Shown: piece by piece, positions 23,807 through 30,070 of the stretch
Position numbering within the stretch: the first letter of the stretch is position 1
Layout: the number at the start of each line of letters is the position of its first letter
Virus record (IMG/VR): IMGVR_UViG_3300030389_000498
Coordinates: 1 to 32,618 of that record
Reading direction: 5' to 3' (one strand)
Source: a virus
DNA: 32,618 bases
Notes under the pieces: model-generated
The model's database searches: none
The model's input: the letters and a program-made list of their open reading frames with translations, nothing else
Told to the model about the DNA's origin: nothing
Position numbers and translations under genes: made by a program

Positions 23807-24090
23807 TGTGTAATTTTTATGTATTGTTGCCAAGTTATTGAACAGACAACAGCCCATTCATCACTGGCGAGATCCCATATCATGGCTGCATGATAAGGCT
23901 GATCTAAAATTTTAAATGCTGTTAAAGCTTCAAGCCGCGATTCATAAAACATCATCATGGCTTGATCATCACTCAAAACATTTTTAGATTCTTTGTGAAT
24001 TTCAAAGCGATCTTTTTGCTCTGAATAAAAATTTTTACAGGCTGTATGAGATAGATCTAAAGCATCCTGTATTGAATATTGAACAATCAT
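23803..24090 (-). CDS. Hypothetical protein of the small-gene block
   Basis: A 95-residue soluble, helix-rich protein (MIVQYSIQDALDLSHTACKN..., then DEWAVVCSITWQQYIKITQ). No motif is recognised. It starts after repeat leader copy 7 and its TAA lies inside leader copy 8. The arrangement of start signal and leader supports it as real. Confidence 0.6.
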   Translation of the reverse strand: MIVQYSIQDALDLSHTACKNFYSEQKDRFEIHKESKNVLSDDQAMMMFYESRLEALTAFKILDQPYHAAMIWDLASDEWAVVCSITWQQYIKITQ

Positions 24091-24112
24091 TGTTTGATCC
24101 TTTCTTTGCTAG
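24091..24112 (-). promoter_or_regulatory. Repeat leader, copy 7
   Basis: CTAGCAAAGAAAGGATCAAACA before the ATG: the consensus form. Its TAG is the stop codon of the gene upstream, so leader and stop are fused. Confidence 0.7.
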
Positions 24113-24345
24113 TCTTTGAAATGTTCAGGATAAAGATCAATAAACATTGATCGGCCTTGCCCATCTCTCATTCCTATCTCATAGGAATATTTGCCATTGT
24201 CATTTAATTCTTGTTCAATGCAATCTGACTCATTTATTTCTGAGGCAATTCCATCCGCTAATAAGTAAGAACCTTTTGGGGTTTTGTCCTTATTTTCATC
24301 GATCCATTTCTGGATCTCAAAAACTCCATCAACATTTACAAACAT
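24109..24345 (-). CDS. Hypothetical acidic protein of the small-gene block
   Basis: A 78-residue acidic protein (MFVNVDGVFEIQKWIDENKD..., then YEIGMRDGQGRSMFIDLYPEHFKD). It follows leader copy 6 and ends in a TAG that begins leader copy 7. No family recognised. Confidence 0.6.
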   Translation of the reverse strand: MFVNVDGVFEIQKWIDENKDKTPKGSYLLADGIASEINESDCIEQELNDNGKYSYEIGMRDGQGRSMFIDLYPEHFKD

Positions 24346-24369
24346 TGTTTGACCCTTTCTGTTTGCTAG
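24346..24369 (-). promoter_or_regulatory. Repeat leader, copy 6
   Basis: CTAGCAAACAGAAAGGGTCAAACA, directly before the ATG. One base differs from GGATCAA. The upstream gap carries three hairpins (24374-24446). Confidence 0.7.
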
Positions 24370-24373
24370 TTAT

Positions 24374-24446
24374 GCCATTAGTGGCGATTTAAACGCAGTA
24401 CAGCGTTTATCACTGCCCTGCTGGTAGGTGAGTACCAAACAGGGCA
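24374..24446 (-). other. Cluster of three hairpins in an intergenic gap
   Basis: GCCA-TTAG-TGGC (24374-24385), TAAACGC with GCGTTTA (24390-24409, 6-base loop) and TGCCCTG with CAGGGCA (24414-24446, with an inner TGGTA/TACCA pair). They fill the gap between the small membrane ORF and the next leader. No coding frame fits here. Confidence 0.68.
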
Positions 24447-24466
24447 GACATAAAGGCTGTAGGGCT

Positions 24467-24571
24467 TTAAATCATCATTAAAACTGTAAAGCCCCATATT
24501 GTAGCCATAAAGACAAAGCCAGCTAGTAGATTCTCATGCTTGATCAGAAAGTTGTTTATCTTTTTGAACAT
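24467..24571 (-). CDS. 34-residue single-span membrane peptide
   Basis: Reading leftward from the ATG at 24571 to TAA at 24467. The product starts MFKKINNFLIKHENLLAG and continues as one hydrophobic helix ending TVLMMI: two positive charges near the start, then a membrane span, the usual N-in topology. GAGGGAG lies about 10 bases upstream, within the end of the preceding gene, whose stop is 2 bases before the ATG. It is the only gene of the block without the repeat leader. Confidence 0.5.
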   Translation of the reverse strand: MFKKINNFLIKHENLLAGFVFMATIWGFTVLMMI

Positions 24572-24573
24572 GA

Positions 24574-24885
24574 TCAAAACTCCCTCACAAGATAGCCAGC
24601 ACCAACTGGAATAATTCTTGTGGCTTGCTCTAAAGCCTCAATAAAGTTTTCTGGATCATGATTTTCATCTAGTAAATGATCAAAGTCATTCATCATCTCA
24701 TCAAGATCCCCGTACTCATGCCACTCACATCTAAAGGCAACGGGATCAAAGTCTATCGGCTCGCCTTGATCATCGCTCAATTCTTCATAGTAATTATAGA
24801 GCTTGATCGCTGCTTGATAGCTAAATGAATCTCTAATCACTTGATTACCAGTGAAGTCTGATTGTGTTATTTCTTGCGTAATCAT
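24574..24885 (-). CDS. Small strongly acidic protein
   Basis: A 103-residue protein with about 26 Asp/Glu against about 5 Lys/Arg. The stretch YEELSDDQGEPIDFDPVAFRCEWHEYGDLDEM resembles a signature of small acidic proteins found in many phages and plasmids (a two-helix start, then FDPVAxRCxW-EY). Their role is not settled to my knowledge; the charge would suit a DNA-mimic or anti-restriction protein. That is inference only. Confidence 0.65.
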   Translation of the reverse strand: MITQEITQSDFTGNQVIRDSFSYQAAIKLYNYYEELSDDQGEPIDFDPVAFRCEWHEYGDLDEMMNDFDHLLDENHDPENFIEALEQATRIIPVGAGYLVREF

Positions 24886-24903
24886 TACCTTAATCCTTTC
24901 TTA
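24886..24903 (-). promoter_or_regulatory. Repeat leader, copy 5
   Basis: TAAGAAAGGATTAAGGTA before the ATG. It is shorter, has GGATTAA in place of GGATCAA and lacks TAGCAAA. The TAA is the stop of the previous gene. Confidence 0.55.
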
Positions 24904-25167
24904 ATTCAGATTGACCAAAGCAATATTCCCAGCCTTGATCTCTTTTTCAGTTTGCTTTTTATCCATGCCTAAAAACTGGTTTCTATACTTTCCAGTTGTA
25001 GTTGAATAATCCCAGTAATATTGATCCAACTTAACAACGCCTGATGAAATATGACGCTGTGCAATCACTGAATCATATGATTGAAAATACTCAAACTCTC
25101 CATCAATTGCGATAAACTGGTTAGCAATCTTGTTGCCATTGCGTGACGTAATGTTTTTAACTTTCAT
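24901..25167 (-). CDS. Conserved small phage protein (QSYDSVIA / TTGKYRNQFLG type)
   Basis: An 88-residue protein. The sequence NQFIAIDGEFEYFQSYDS, then the VVKLDQYYWDYSTTTGKYRN and FLG segment with a C-terminal KAGNIALVNLN, matches a small family I have seen in many phages; I know no function for it. It follows repeat leader copy 4. Confidence 0.72.
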   Translation of the reverse strand: MKVKNITSRNGNKIANQFIAIDGEFEYFQSYDSVIAQRHISSGVVKLDQYYWDYSTTTGKYRNQFLGMDKKQTEKEIKAGNIALVNLN

Positions 25168-25192
25168 AGCCTTGATCCTTTCTTTGCTTGCT
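25168..25192 (-). promoter_or_regulatory. Repeat leader, copy 4
   Basis: AGCAAGCAAAGAAAGGATCAAGGCT before the ATG. Full GAAAGGATCAAG core. Confidence 0.7.
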
Positions 25193-25196
25193 ATGC

Positions 25197-25270
25197 TGGC
25201 ATTGTTGCCAAGTAATAACCAAGCATTGCCTGATTATTACTAGGCAAGGCTGGCAAGGCCAGCCAAGCCT
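25197..25270 (-). other. Cluster of three hairpins in an intergenic gap
   Basis: TGGCA-TTGT-TGCCA (25197-25210), AGTAATAA with TTATTACT (25211-25241, 15-base loop) and GGCTGG with CCAGCC (25248-25264, outer AGGC/GCCT). They are abutting and cover nearly the whole gap. No coding frame is apparent. Confidence 0.7.
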
Positions 25271-25277
25271 GTTTTAT

Positions 25278-25469
25278 TCAATCATAGTAAAATGATTCTG
25301 GCCTTTCTATTAGCTGGCCTTGTTTGTTTGTTAATCCTACACAATCACCATTGCAGCGCGATATAATGAAATACTGGCCTAGGCTATCCTTGATCACCCT
25401 GTAATTGTCATTTTTCCAGAATACCTTGCGGCCTATTTTTAACGCGAATTGAATATTTGATAATGTCAT
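25278..25469 (-). CDS. Conserved small phage protein (FWKNDNYRVIKD type)
   Basis: A 63-residue protein from the ATG at 25469, right after the repeat leader; the longer frame has no such signal. GRKVFWKNDNYRVIKDSLGQYFIISRCNGDCVGLTNKQG is a pattern I recognise from small phage proteins of unknown function. It is beta-rich and lacks membrane segments. Confidence 0.68.
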   Translation of the reverse strand: MTLSNIQFALKIGRKVFWKNDNYRVIKDSLGQYFIISRCNGDCVGLTNKQGQLIERPESFYYD

Positions 25470-25492
25470 AGCTTGATCCTTTTCTGTTTGCT
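25470..25492 (-). promoter_or_regulatory. Repeat leader, copy 3
   Basis: AGCAAACAGAAAAGGATCAAGCT before the ATG, an almost consensus copy with one more A in the GAAAAGG part. Confidence 0.7.
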
Positions 25493-25494
25493 GT

Positions 25495-25564
25495 TGGCGT
25501 TTTTGCCATTTCAACACCTCTTTTGAGATATTGAAAAGGCAAGGCAGCATTACACTGCCTAGCC
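25495..25564 (-). other. Cluster of three hairpins in an intergenic gap
   Basis: TGGC/GCCA (25495-25508), TTTCAA/TTGAAA with CTC/GAG inside (25509-25536), and AGGCAG/CTGCCT (25542-25560) extended by GGC/GCC to 25538-25564. They follow the stop of the upstream gene. The layout repeats that of the other two hairpin gaps. Confidence 0.68.
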
Positions 25565-25570
25565 ATTAAG

Positions 25571-25930
25571 TTAACTGTATTCTCTGACAGTAATGCCATA
25601 AGATTCAATGTGCTGTTTCATTTTGCGTGATAGGCGATCAAAATATTTGCCGCCTCTGACTATGCTTGGCGTGTCATTCCAATGGCCTTCACGATAATCA
25701 ATTGAAGCTCTGTTGTCTAAATCCCTGTAGAATGTCCACATTGTGTCAATGTCTACCATTGTTGAAGGCTTTATATTTCCAGATAGTAATTCATCTAAAA
25801 AGGTGATGTATATTTTACGATCTGATTCACAAGCAATCCCGTCAGAGCATTCAATAAAGTTTGATACCTCAGAGTAATTGTACATTGAATTGTGATTGAA
25901 TCTGAATCCAAAAGGTATTTTATTTGTCAT
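25571..25930 (-). CDS. Hypothetical protein of the small-gene block
   Basis: A 119-residue protein (IPFGFRFNHNSMYNYSEVSNFIECSDGIACESD..., then MWTFYRDLDNRASIDYREGHWND). No motif recognised. It follows the repeat leader copy 2, which at the same time codes the end of the upstream gene (ATGA overlap). Confidence 0.6.
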   Translation of the reverse strand: MTNKIPFGFRFNHNSMYNYSEVSNFIECSDGIACESDRKIYITFLDELLSGNIKPSTMVDIDTMWTFYRDLDNRASIDYREGHWNDTPSIVRGGKYFDRLSRKMKQHIESYGITVREYS

Positions 25931-26148
25931 AGCTTGATCCTTTCGTTTGCTATTTGATTTTTAGGCTTGTTAGAATCATCCTGGTTGATCACTACTTCAA
26001 AGCAATATGTTTTACTAAGTAATGATAAGGCAGCTTCGTCAAATGTTTTGCGCTTGGCAAGAATTGCAAGGCTGCGAGTGCCTTCACAGTCTGGATAGAA
26101 TAGCGTTTGACCGTAGACTGTTTTAGGTGTGAAGAATAATTTAGTCAT
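25927..26148 (-). CDS. Hypothetical protein, first gene of the small-gene block
   Basis: A 73-residue protein from the ATG at 26148; GAGGATCAAAACA, leader copy 1, lies directly upstream, and the longer TTG start has no signal. Its last codons (Asn-Glu-Arg-Ile-Lys-Leu-stop) are encoded by leader copy 2, so the leader is read as protein here. Ser/Thr/Lys-rich, soluble. Function unknown. The promoter at 26184-26212 serves it. Confidence 0.6.
   Translation of the reverse strand: MTKLFFTPKTVYGQTLFYPDCEGTRSLAILAKRKTFDEAALSLLSKTYCFEVVINQDDSNKPKNQIANERIKL
25931..25951 (-). promoter_or_regulatory. Repeat leader, copy 2 (coding)
   Basis: AGCAAACGAAAGGATCAAGCT before the ATG; the stretch also codes for the last residues of the gene at 25927-26148. 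Confidence 0.7.
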
Positions 26149-26175
26149 TGTTTTGATCCTCAATATTTGTTTGCT
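26149..26175 (-). promoter_or_regulatory. Repeat leader, copy 1
   Basis: AGCAAACAAATATTGAGG, then ATCAAAACA, before the ATG. Here GAGGATCAA replaces GAAAGGATCAA. It lies directly downstream of the promoter, so it is the 5' leader of the block's transcript. Confidence 0.65.
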
Positions 26176-26183
26176 ATAATCTT

Positions 26184-26212
26184 AATATATGACCATCGTG
26201 CAGGCTTGTCAA
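26184..26212 (-). promoter_or_regulatory. Sigma-70-type promoter of the leftward small-gene block
   Basis: On the minus strand: TTGACA (26212-26207), 17-base spacer, TATATT (26189-26184). The -35 matches 6/6 and the -10 5/6. Transcription would start near 26177, about 29 bases before the first gene. The -35 is embedded in the small palindrome GCTTG-T-CAAGC, which could be an operator. Confidence 0.72.
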
Positions 26213-26537
26213 GCACAAAAATATATGATATTAAATATTGCATACATTGATCAGCAAACATTGCTTACAATGTCAGGCAAACATTACTCACATTACATGG
26301 CAGACATTGCAGACTGGATCAGTCAGATTTATTTTGATTGGTTGATGTTGGATTTTCACAAAACTTTTACAGACAAACGCACATTGCTTCACACGGCATT
26401 GCATAGCCGTCAGCACTGCTTGTCATGTTGCCATGCGGGGGCCTTGCAAAATGGCGCCACACCCAAAACCGCGCACCACTCTACATATGTGTTAAATACT
26501 ACATTTACACACACAGTCTGAATGACTATGTTGAGGC
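26213..26537. other. Intergenic control region before the terminase genes
   Basis: About 325 bases with no convincing gene. It holds repeats of ACATTGC/ACATTAC (five or more between 26250 and 26400), ACATTG-CTTA-CAATGT (26258-26273), ACGGC/GCCGT (26393-26410), GCCAT/ATGGC (26430-26455) and the palindrome ACATATGT (near 26484). The position before the terminase small subunit fits a packaging site, and the iteron-like repeats fit a replication origin. A late promoter should lie here, but I see no clear one. Confidence 0.5.
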
Positions 26538-26924
26538 ATGGCAAAGCTTACAAAGACACGGATTGATGACTTGGTTGGCATGATTATGGAAGGTCATAGT
26601 CTTGCTCGTTCTTGTGCTGAGTTGAGTATAAGTAGGCGTAACATTTACAGCCGTATGGGTAAGGATGCTGAGTTAGAGCGTAGGATCAGAACGGCCCAGC
26701 AGCAGAGTGCTGAGAAGGCTGTTGAGGAGTTGGATGAGTTATACCAGCAGAGGTTGAGGGGTGAGAAAGATTATGACCCTAATGTGCTGCGAGATTATGC
26801 TACTCATGTAAGGTGGAAGGTTGGAAAGTTATTGCCTGACAGGTATGGTGAGCAGAAGAAAAAGGCTGGTGTTGAGATAGGTGATGGCACTGTTCGGATA
26901 GTCTGGGAAACAGATGCAGGTTAA
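26538..26924 (+). CDS. terS: Terminase small subunit-like DNA-binding protein
   Basis: A 128-residue protein. The N-terminal helix-turn-helix (DDLVGMIMEGHSLARSCAELSISRRNIYSRMGKD, split over residues 10-43) and a following helical RIRTAQQQSAEKAVEELDELY resemble small terminase subunits, which recognise phage DNA and regulate the motor. GAGG lies before the ATG. It overlaps the large subunit by 11 bases. Confidence 0.8.
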   Translation: MAKLTKTRIDDLVGMIMEGHSLARSCAELSISRRNIYSRMGKDAELERRIRTAQQQSAEKAVEELDELYQQRLRGEKDYDPNVLRDYATHVRWKVGKLLPDRYGEQKKKAGVEIGDGTVRIVWETDAG

Positions 26925-28200
26925 GATACCTTACAAGCCTAGAGTATTACAGGCTGAGATGCATGAGAGTTTGAAGCGTTGGAATGTGCTTGTGATGCAC
27001 AGGCGTTTCGGTAAGACGGTCTGGGCTGTAAATCATTTAATCAGACATTGTTTGACTTGCGAGTTACCAAGGCCAAGGGTTGCTTTTGTAGCCCCTACCT
27101 TTACACAGGCTAAGAGAATAGCTTGGGATTATGTAAAGTATTATGCCAGTGTAATACCAGGCGTTAGTTTCAATGAGACAGAGCTGCGTGTGGACTTTCC
27201 GAATGGGGGGCGGTTGATGCTGTTGTCGGCTGAGAATCCCGACAGCTTACGTGGTATTTATTTAGACTTATGTGTATTTGATGAATATGGGATGCAGAAC
27301 CCTAGAGTATGGGGGGAAGTGGTGAGGCCAGCCCTGTCAGATAGAGAGGGTGCGGCTGTATTTCTAGGCACACCAGCAGGACATAATCATTTTTACGATT
27401 TGCTAGAGACTGCCAAAACAGAAACACAGAACGGCTCTGACCAGTGGTACTGGAAAATAGTCAAGGCATCTGAAAGCAATCTTGTTAAAGAAGAAGAGTT
27501 GGAAGCTGCCAGCAATCAAATGACGCTGGAGCAGTATGAGCAAGAGTATGAGTGTTCGTTTACAGCGGCTATCATAGGTGCATACTATGGGCGGTTGCTG
27601 ACAGAGGCAGAAGATAACGGCAGAGTAACAAGAGTGCCGTATGATCCTGCATACCCTGTACATACCGCATGGGATCTGGGTATAAATGATAGCACAGCTA
27701 TTTGGTTTGCACAGATATTTAGAAGTGGAGCAGTAAATGTCATTGATTATTACGAAAGCTCTGGAGTGGGCCTCGAACACTACGCAGAGATTTTGCGGCA
27801 AAAAGACTATCACTGGGGAGATCATCTCGCCCCCCACGACATCGAAGTCAGAGAACTCGGTTCGGGCAAAAGCCGCCTCGAAACGGCGTTCAGCCTCGGC
27901 ATCAGGTTCAAAGTCATCCCGAAAATGAAAGTAGCTGACGGTATCAATGCAGCACGGTTATTGATACCCAAGTGTCATTTTGACCGTGACAGATGCGCTG
28001 AAGGCGTAGAAATGCTCAAGCAATACAGGCAAGAGTGGGATGAACGTAAAAAAATATTTAGGGATCATCCAAGGCATGATTTCACAAGCCATGCTGCGGA
28101 TGCGTTTAGGTATCTGGCTGTTGGGCTGGAGAATAGACAAAGTTATACTAAACCCCCTCAACAAGTCGCAGTTAATGAGTATAATCCGTTTACTTTGTAA
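26914..28200 (+). CDS. terL: Terminase large subunit (packaging ATPase and nuclease)
   Basis: A 428-residue motor protein. Walker A HRRFGKT at residues 29-35, the adenine-binding VAPTFTQAKRIAW near residues 61-73, Walker B LDLCVFDE at 119-126. The nuclease half starts with the HTAWDLGINDSTAIWF segment (Asp near 254) and ends with HDFTSHAADAFRYLA near 388-402, the acidic cluster of the RNase-H-like fold. The length fits short terminases of podoviruses. It cuts and pumps DNA into the head through the portal. Confidence 0.95.
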   Translation: MQVKIPYKPRVLQAEMHESLKRWNVLVMHRRFGKTVWAVNHLIRHCLTCELPRPRVAFVAPTFTQAKRIAWDYVKYYASVIPGVSFNETELRVDFPNGGRLMLLSAENPDSLRGIYLDLCVFDEYGMQNPRVWGEVVRPALSDREGAAVFLGTPAGHNHFYDLLETAKTETQNGSDQWYWKIVKASESNLVKEEELEAASNQMTLEQYEQEYECSFTAAIIGAYYGRLLTEAEDNGRVTRVPYDPAYPVHTAWDLGINDSTAIWFAQIFRSGAVNVIDYYESSGVGLEHYAEILRQKDYHWGDHLAPHDIEVRELGSGKSRLETAFSLGIRFKVIPKMKVADGINAARLLIPKCHFDRDRCAEGVEMLKQYRQEWDERKKIFRDHPRHDFTSHAADAFRYLAVGLENRQSYTKPPQQVAVNEYNPFTL

Positions 28201-28222
28201 AAAGTTGAAAAGATGATACTAT
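28195..28222 (+). promoter_or_regulatory. Weak promoter candidate before the portal operon
   Basis: TTGTAA (28195-28200), 16 bases, then TACTAT (28217-28222) with a TG at the extended -10 place. It would serve 28247 onward. Both boxes match only 4/6, so this is only a possibility. Confidence 0.25.
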
Positions 28223-28246
28223 GGCATCAAACAAGGAGATACAGCC

Positions 28247-28474
28247 ATGTCATTCCTAAGACCTAAAACAGTTGTGCCGCCACCCCCACCTCCTCCGCCT
28301 CCTCCACCTATGCAGATGGATGACGAAGATACAATTCGTGCAGAGGCTATGGCTGAAGAAGCCAAAGCTGCACAAAGCAAAAGAAAAGGGCCGAAGTCCA
28401 CTATTGTTGCTGGGGGTTTGGTGTCTGGTGGCAGCACACCAACATACGGCGGCACTCCAACCATACTGGGATAA
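28247..28474 (+). CDS. Small proline-rich phage protein
   Basis: A 75-residue protein: a run of eleven prolines (residues 11-21), then MQMDDEDTIRAEAMAEEAKAA, and a C-terminal RKGPKSTIVAGGL and GGTPTILG. The last two motifs resemble those of small proteins often found next to the portal gene in phages. AAGGAG precedes the ATG. Its role is not established to my knowledge; it may be a minor virion or portal-associated protein. Confidence 0.65.
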   Translation: MSFLRPKTVVPPPPPPPPPPPMQMDDEDTIRAEAMAEEAKAAQSKRKGPKSTIVAGGLVSGGSTPTYGGTPTILG

Positions 28475-28477
28475 GTT

Positions 28478-30070
28478 ATGGACAAAAACTTTACCAAGGC
28501 TCTTGTCAGCAGATATGAGCATGTCAAAACGCAAAGAGACAACTGGAACAGCCACTATCAAGAGTTGGCTGACTATATGCTTCCCAGAAAAGCTGACGTT
28601 GTTAAAAGTCGTTCCAAGGGCGACAAGCGCATGGAACTTATCTTTGACAGCACAGCACTACAAGCCGTAGACCTGTTGTCATCTAGCTTACACGGTATGT
28701 TGACCAGTGGGGCTATGCCTTGGTTTCACCTTGACCTTAAAGAAGAAAATTTAGGCAGGGATGATGATGTAAAAGAATGGCTGCAAGATACCAGTATGCG
28801 TATGATGAGAGCCTTCAATCAGTCAAACTTTGGTACTGAAGTGCATGAGATGTATGTTGACCTTGTTGTGTTTGGCACAGGTTGTATGTTTGTTGAGATG
28901 GAAGAAGATGCTTTACGTTTTAGCACCAGACATATCTCAGAGTTTTATGTACAGGAAAATCAGTTTGGCATAGTTGACACAGTATTTAGATCATACAAAA
29001 GCCCAGCACGACAGGTTGTGCAAAGGTTTGGGCAGGAGAATGTTACTGAATACATTATGAAGAAGTTTCAAGACAAACCAGATGAAGACATTGAGTTGCT
29101 TCATATTGTTATGCCTAGAGAGGATAGAGATTCAGAAAAGATAGACAATAAGAATATGCCTTTCGCATCTATTTACATAGATATGGAATCATCTTCTATG
29201 TTGTCAGAGAGTGGCTTTCAAGAGTTCCCTTACATTGTCCCACGGTTTCTAAAGGCAACAGGTGAGATAATGGGGCGTTCCCCTGCTATGGTGGCGTTGC
29301 CTGACGTAAAGATGTTAAATCTTATGTCTAAAACCATCATACAAGCTGCTCAGAAACAAATAGATCCCCCTCTACTTGTGCCTGATGACGGATTTCTCCT
29401 CCCGATCCGAACACAGCCAGGGGGATTGAACTTCTTCAGAAGTGGTACAAGAGATACCATTACACCGCTGAACACAGGCGCAAACATCCCTATCGGTTTG
29501 AATATGGAGCAACAGCGCAGAGAAGCAATTAGATCAGCGTTTTATGTAGACCAGCTTCTTACAGGCGGTGGGCCAAACATGACTGCAACAGAAGTAGTGC
29601 AGCGTCAGCAAGAACAGATGAGAGTAATAGGCCCAGCCTTAGACCGCCTCAAGAATGAAATGCTACGTCCACTTATAGACCGTGTGTTTTCGCTAATGCT
29701 GAGAGCAGATATGCTGCAACAAGCACCAGAGATATTACAGGGGCGTGATGTGGATATAGAATATGTATCACCACTGGCTCGCGCACAGAAGTCAAGCGGT
29801 CTGAACAGTACCATGAAGGCGTTGGAAATACTTATGCCACTGGCACAATCACTTCCTGTTGGAGATCACATAGACCCAGACGGATTAGTAAGGCACGTTA
29901 CAGAAGCCCTTGGCGTTCCAAAAACAACACTAAAGTCAGAGGCAGAAATACAACAAACAAGGCAGGCAAGAGCAGAAGAGCAAGCAAGACAGGCAGAGGC
30001 CATGCAAGATTCTGAAGATGTTCAAAATGTAGCACAGCTTGCACAGGCCAGCAGAATGATAAGCAAGTGA
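28478..30070 (+). CDS. Portal protein (T7 gp8-like head-tail connector)
   Basis: A 530-residue protein that should form the twelve-subunit ring through which DNA enters and leaves. Near the N-terminus: RDNWNSHYQELADYMLPRKAD, then LLSSSLHGMLTSGAMPWFHL. Further on VFGTGCMFVE, FPYIVPRFLKATGEIMGRSP and GGPNMTATEVVQRQQEQ are typical of gp8. The length is close to T7 gp8 (536). A charged helical C-terminal region (residues about 485-530) follows. Confidence 0.95.
   Translation: MDKNFTKALVSRYEHVKTQRDNWNSHYQELADYMLPRKADVVKSRSKGDKRMELIFDSTALQAVDLLSSSLHGMLTSGAMPWFHLDLKEENLGRDDDVKEWLQDTSMRMMRAFNQSNFGTEVHEMYVDLVVFGTGCMFVEMEEDALRFSTRHISEFYVQENQFGIVDTVFRSYKSPARQVVQRFGQENVTEYIMKKFQDKPDEDIELLHIVMPREDRDSEKIDNKNMPFASIYIDMESSSMLSESGFQEFPYIVPRFLKATGEIMGRSPAMVALPDVKMLNLMSKTIIQAAQKQIDPPLLVPDDGFLLPIRTQPGGLNFFRSGTRDTITPLNTGANIPIGLNMEQQRREAIRSAFYVDQLLTGGGPNMTATEVVQRQQEQMRVIGPALDRLKNEMLRPLIDRVFSLMLRADMLQQAPEILQGRDVDIEYVSPLARAQKSSGLNSTMKALEILMPLAQSLPVGDHIDPDGLVRHVTEALGVPKTTLKSEAEIQQTRQARAEEQARQAEAMQDSEDVQNVAQLAQASRMISK

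Noticed and set aside
26189-26521. Plus-strand open frame of 110 codons
   Set aside because: No ribosome site, start lies inside the -10 of the leftward promoter, and the product is a His/Cys/Thr-rich mix without fold-like pattern. The region fits control sequence better.
26510-26532. TTTACA - 17 bases - TATGTT as late promoter
   Set aside because: Transcription would begin at the terminase start codon and leave out its GAGG ribosome site, so it is unlikely to be the functional promoter.
28271-28306. Poly-C/CCT tract as simple-sequence contingency locus
   Set aside because: It encodes the polyproline run of a recognised small phage protein; mixed CCA/CCC/CCT/CCG codons argue against slippage.
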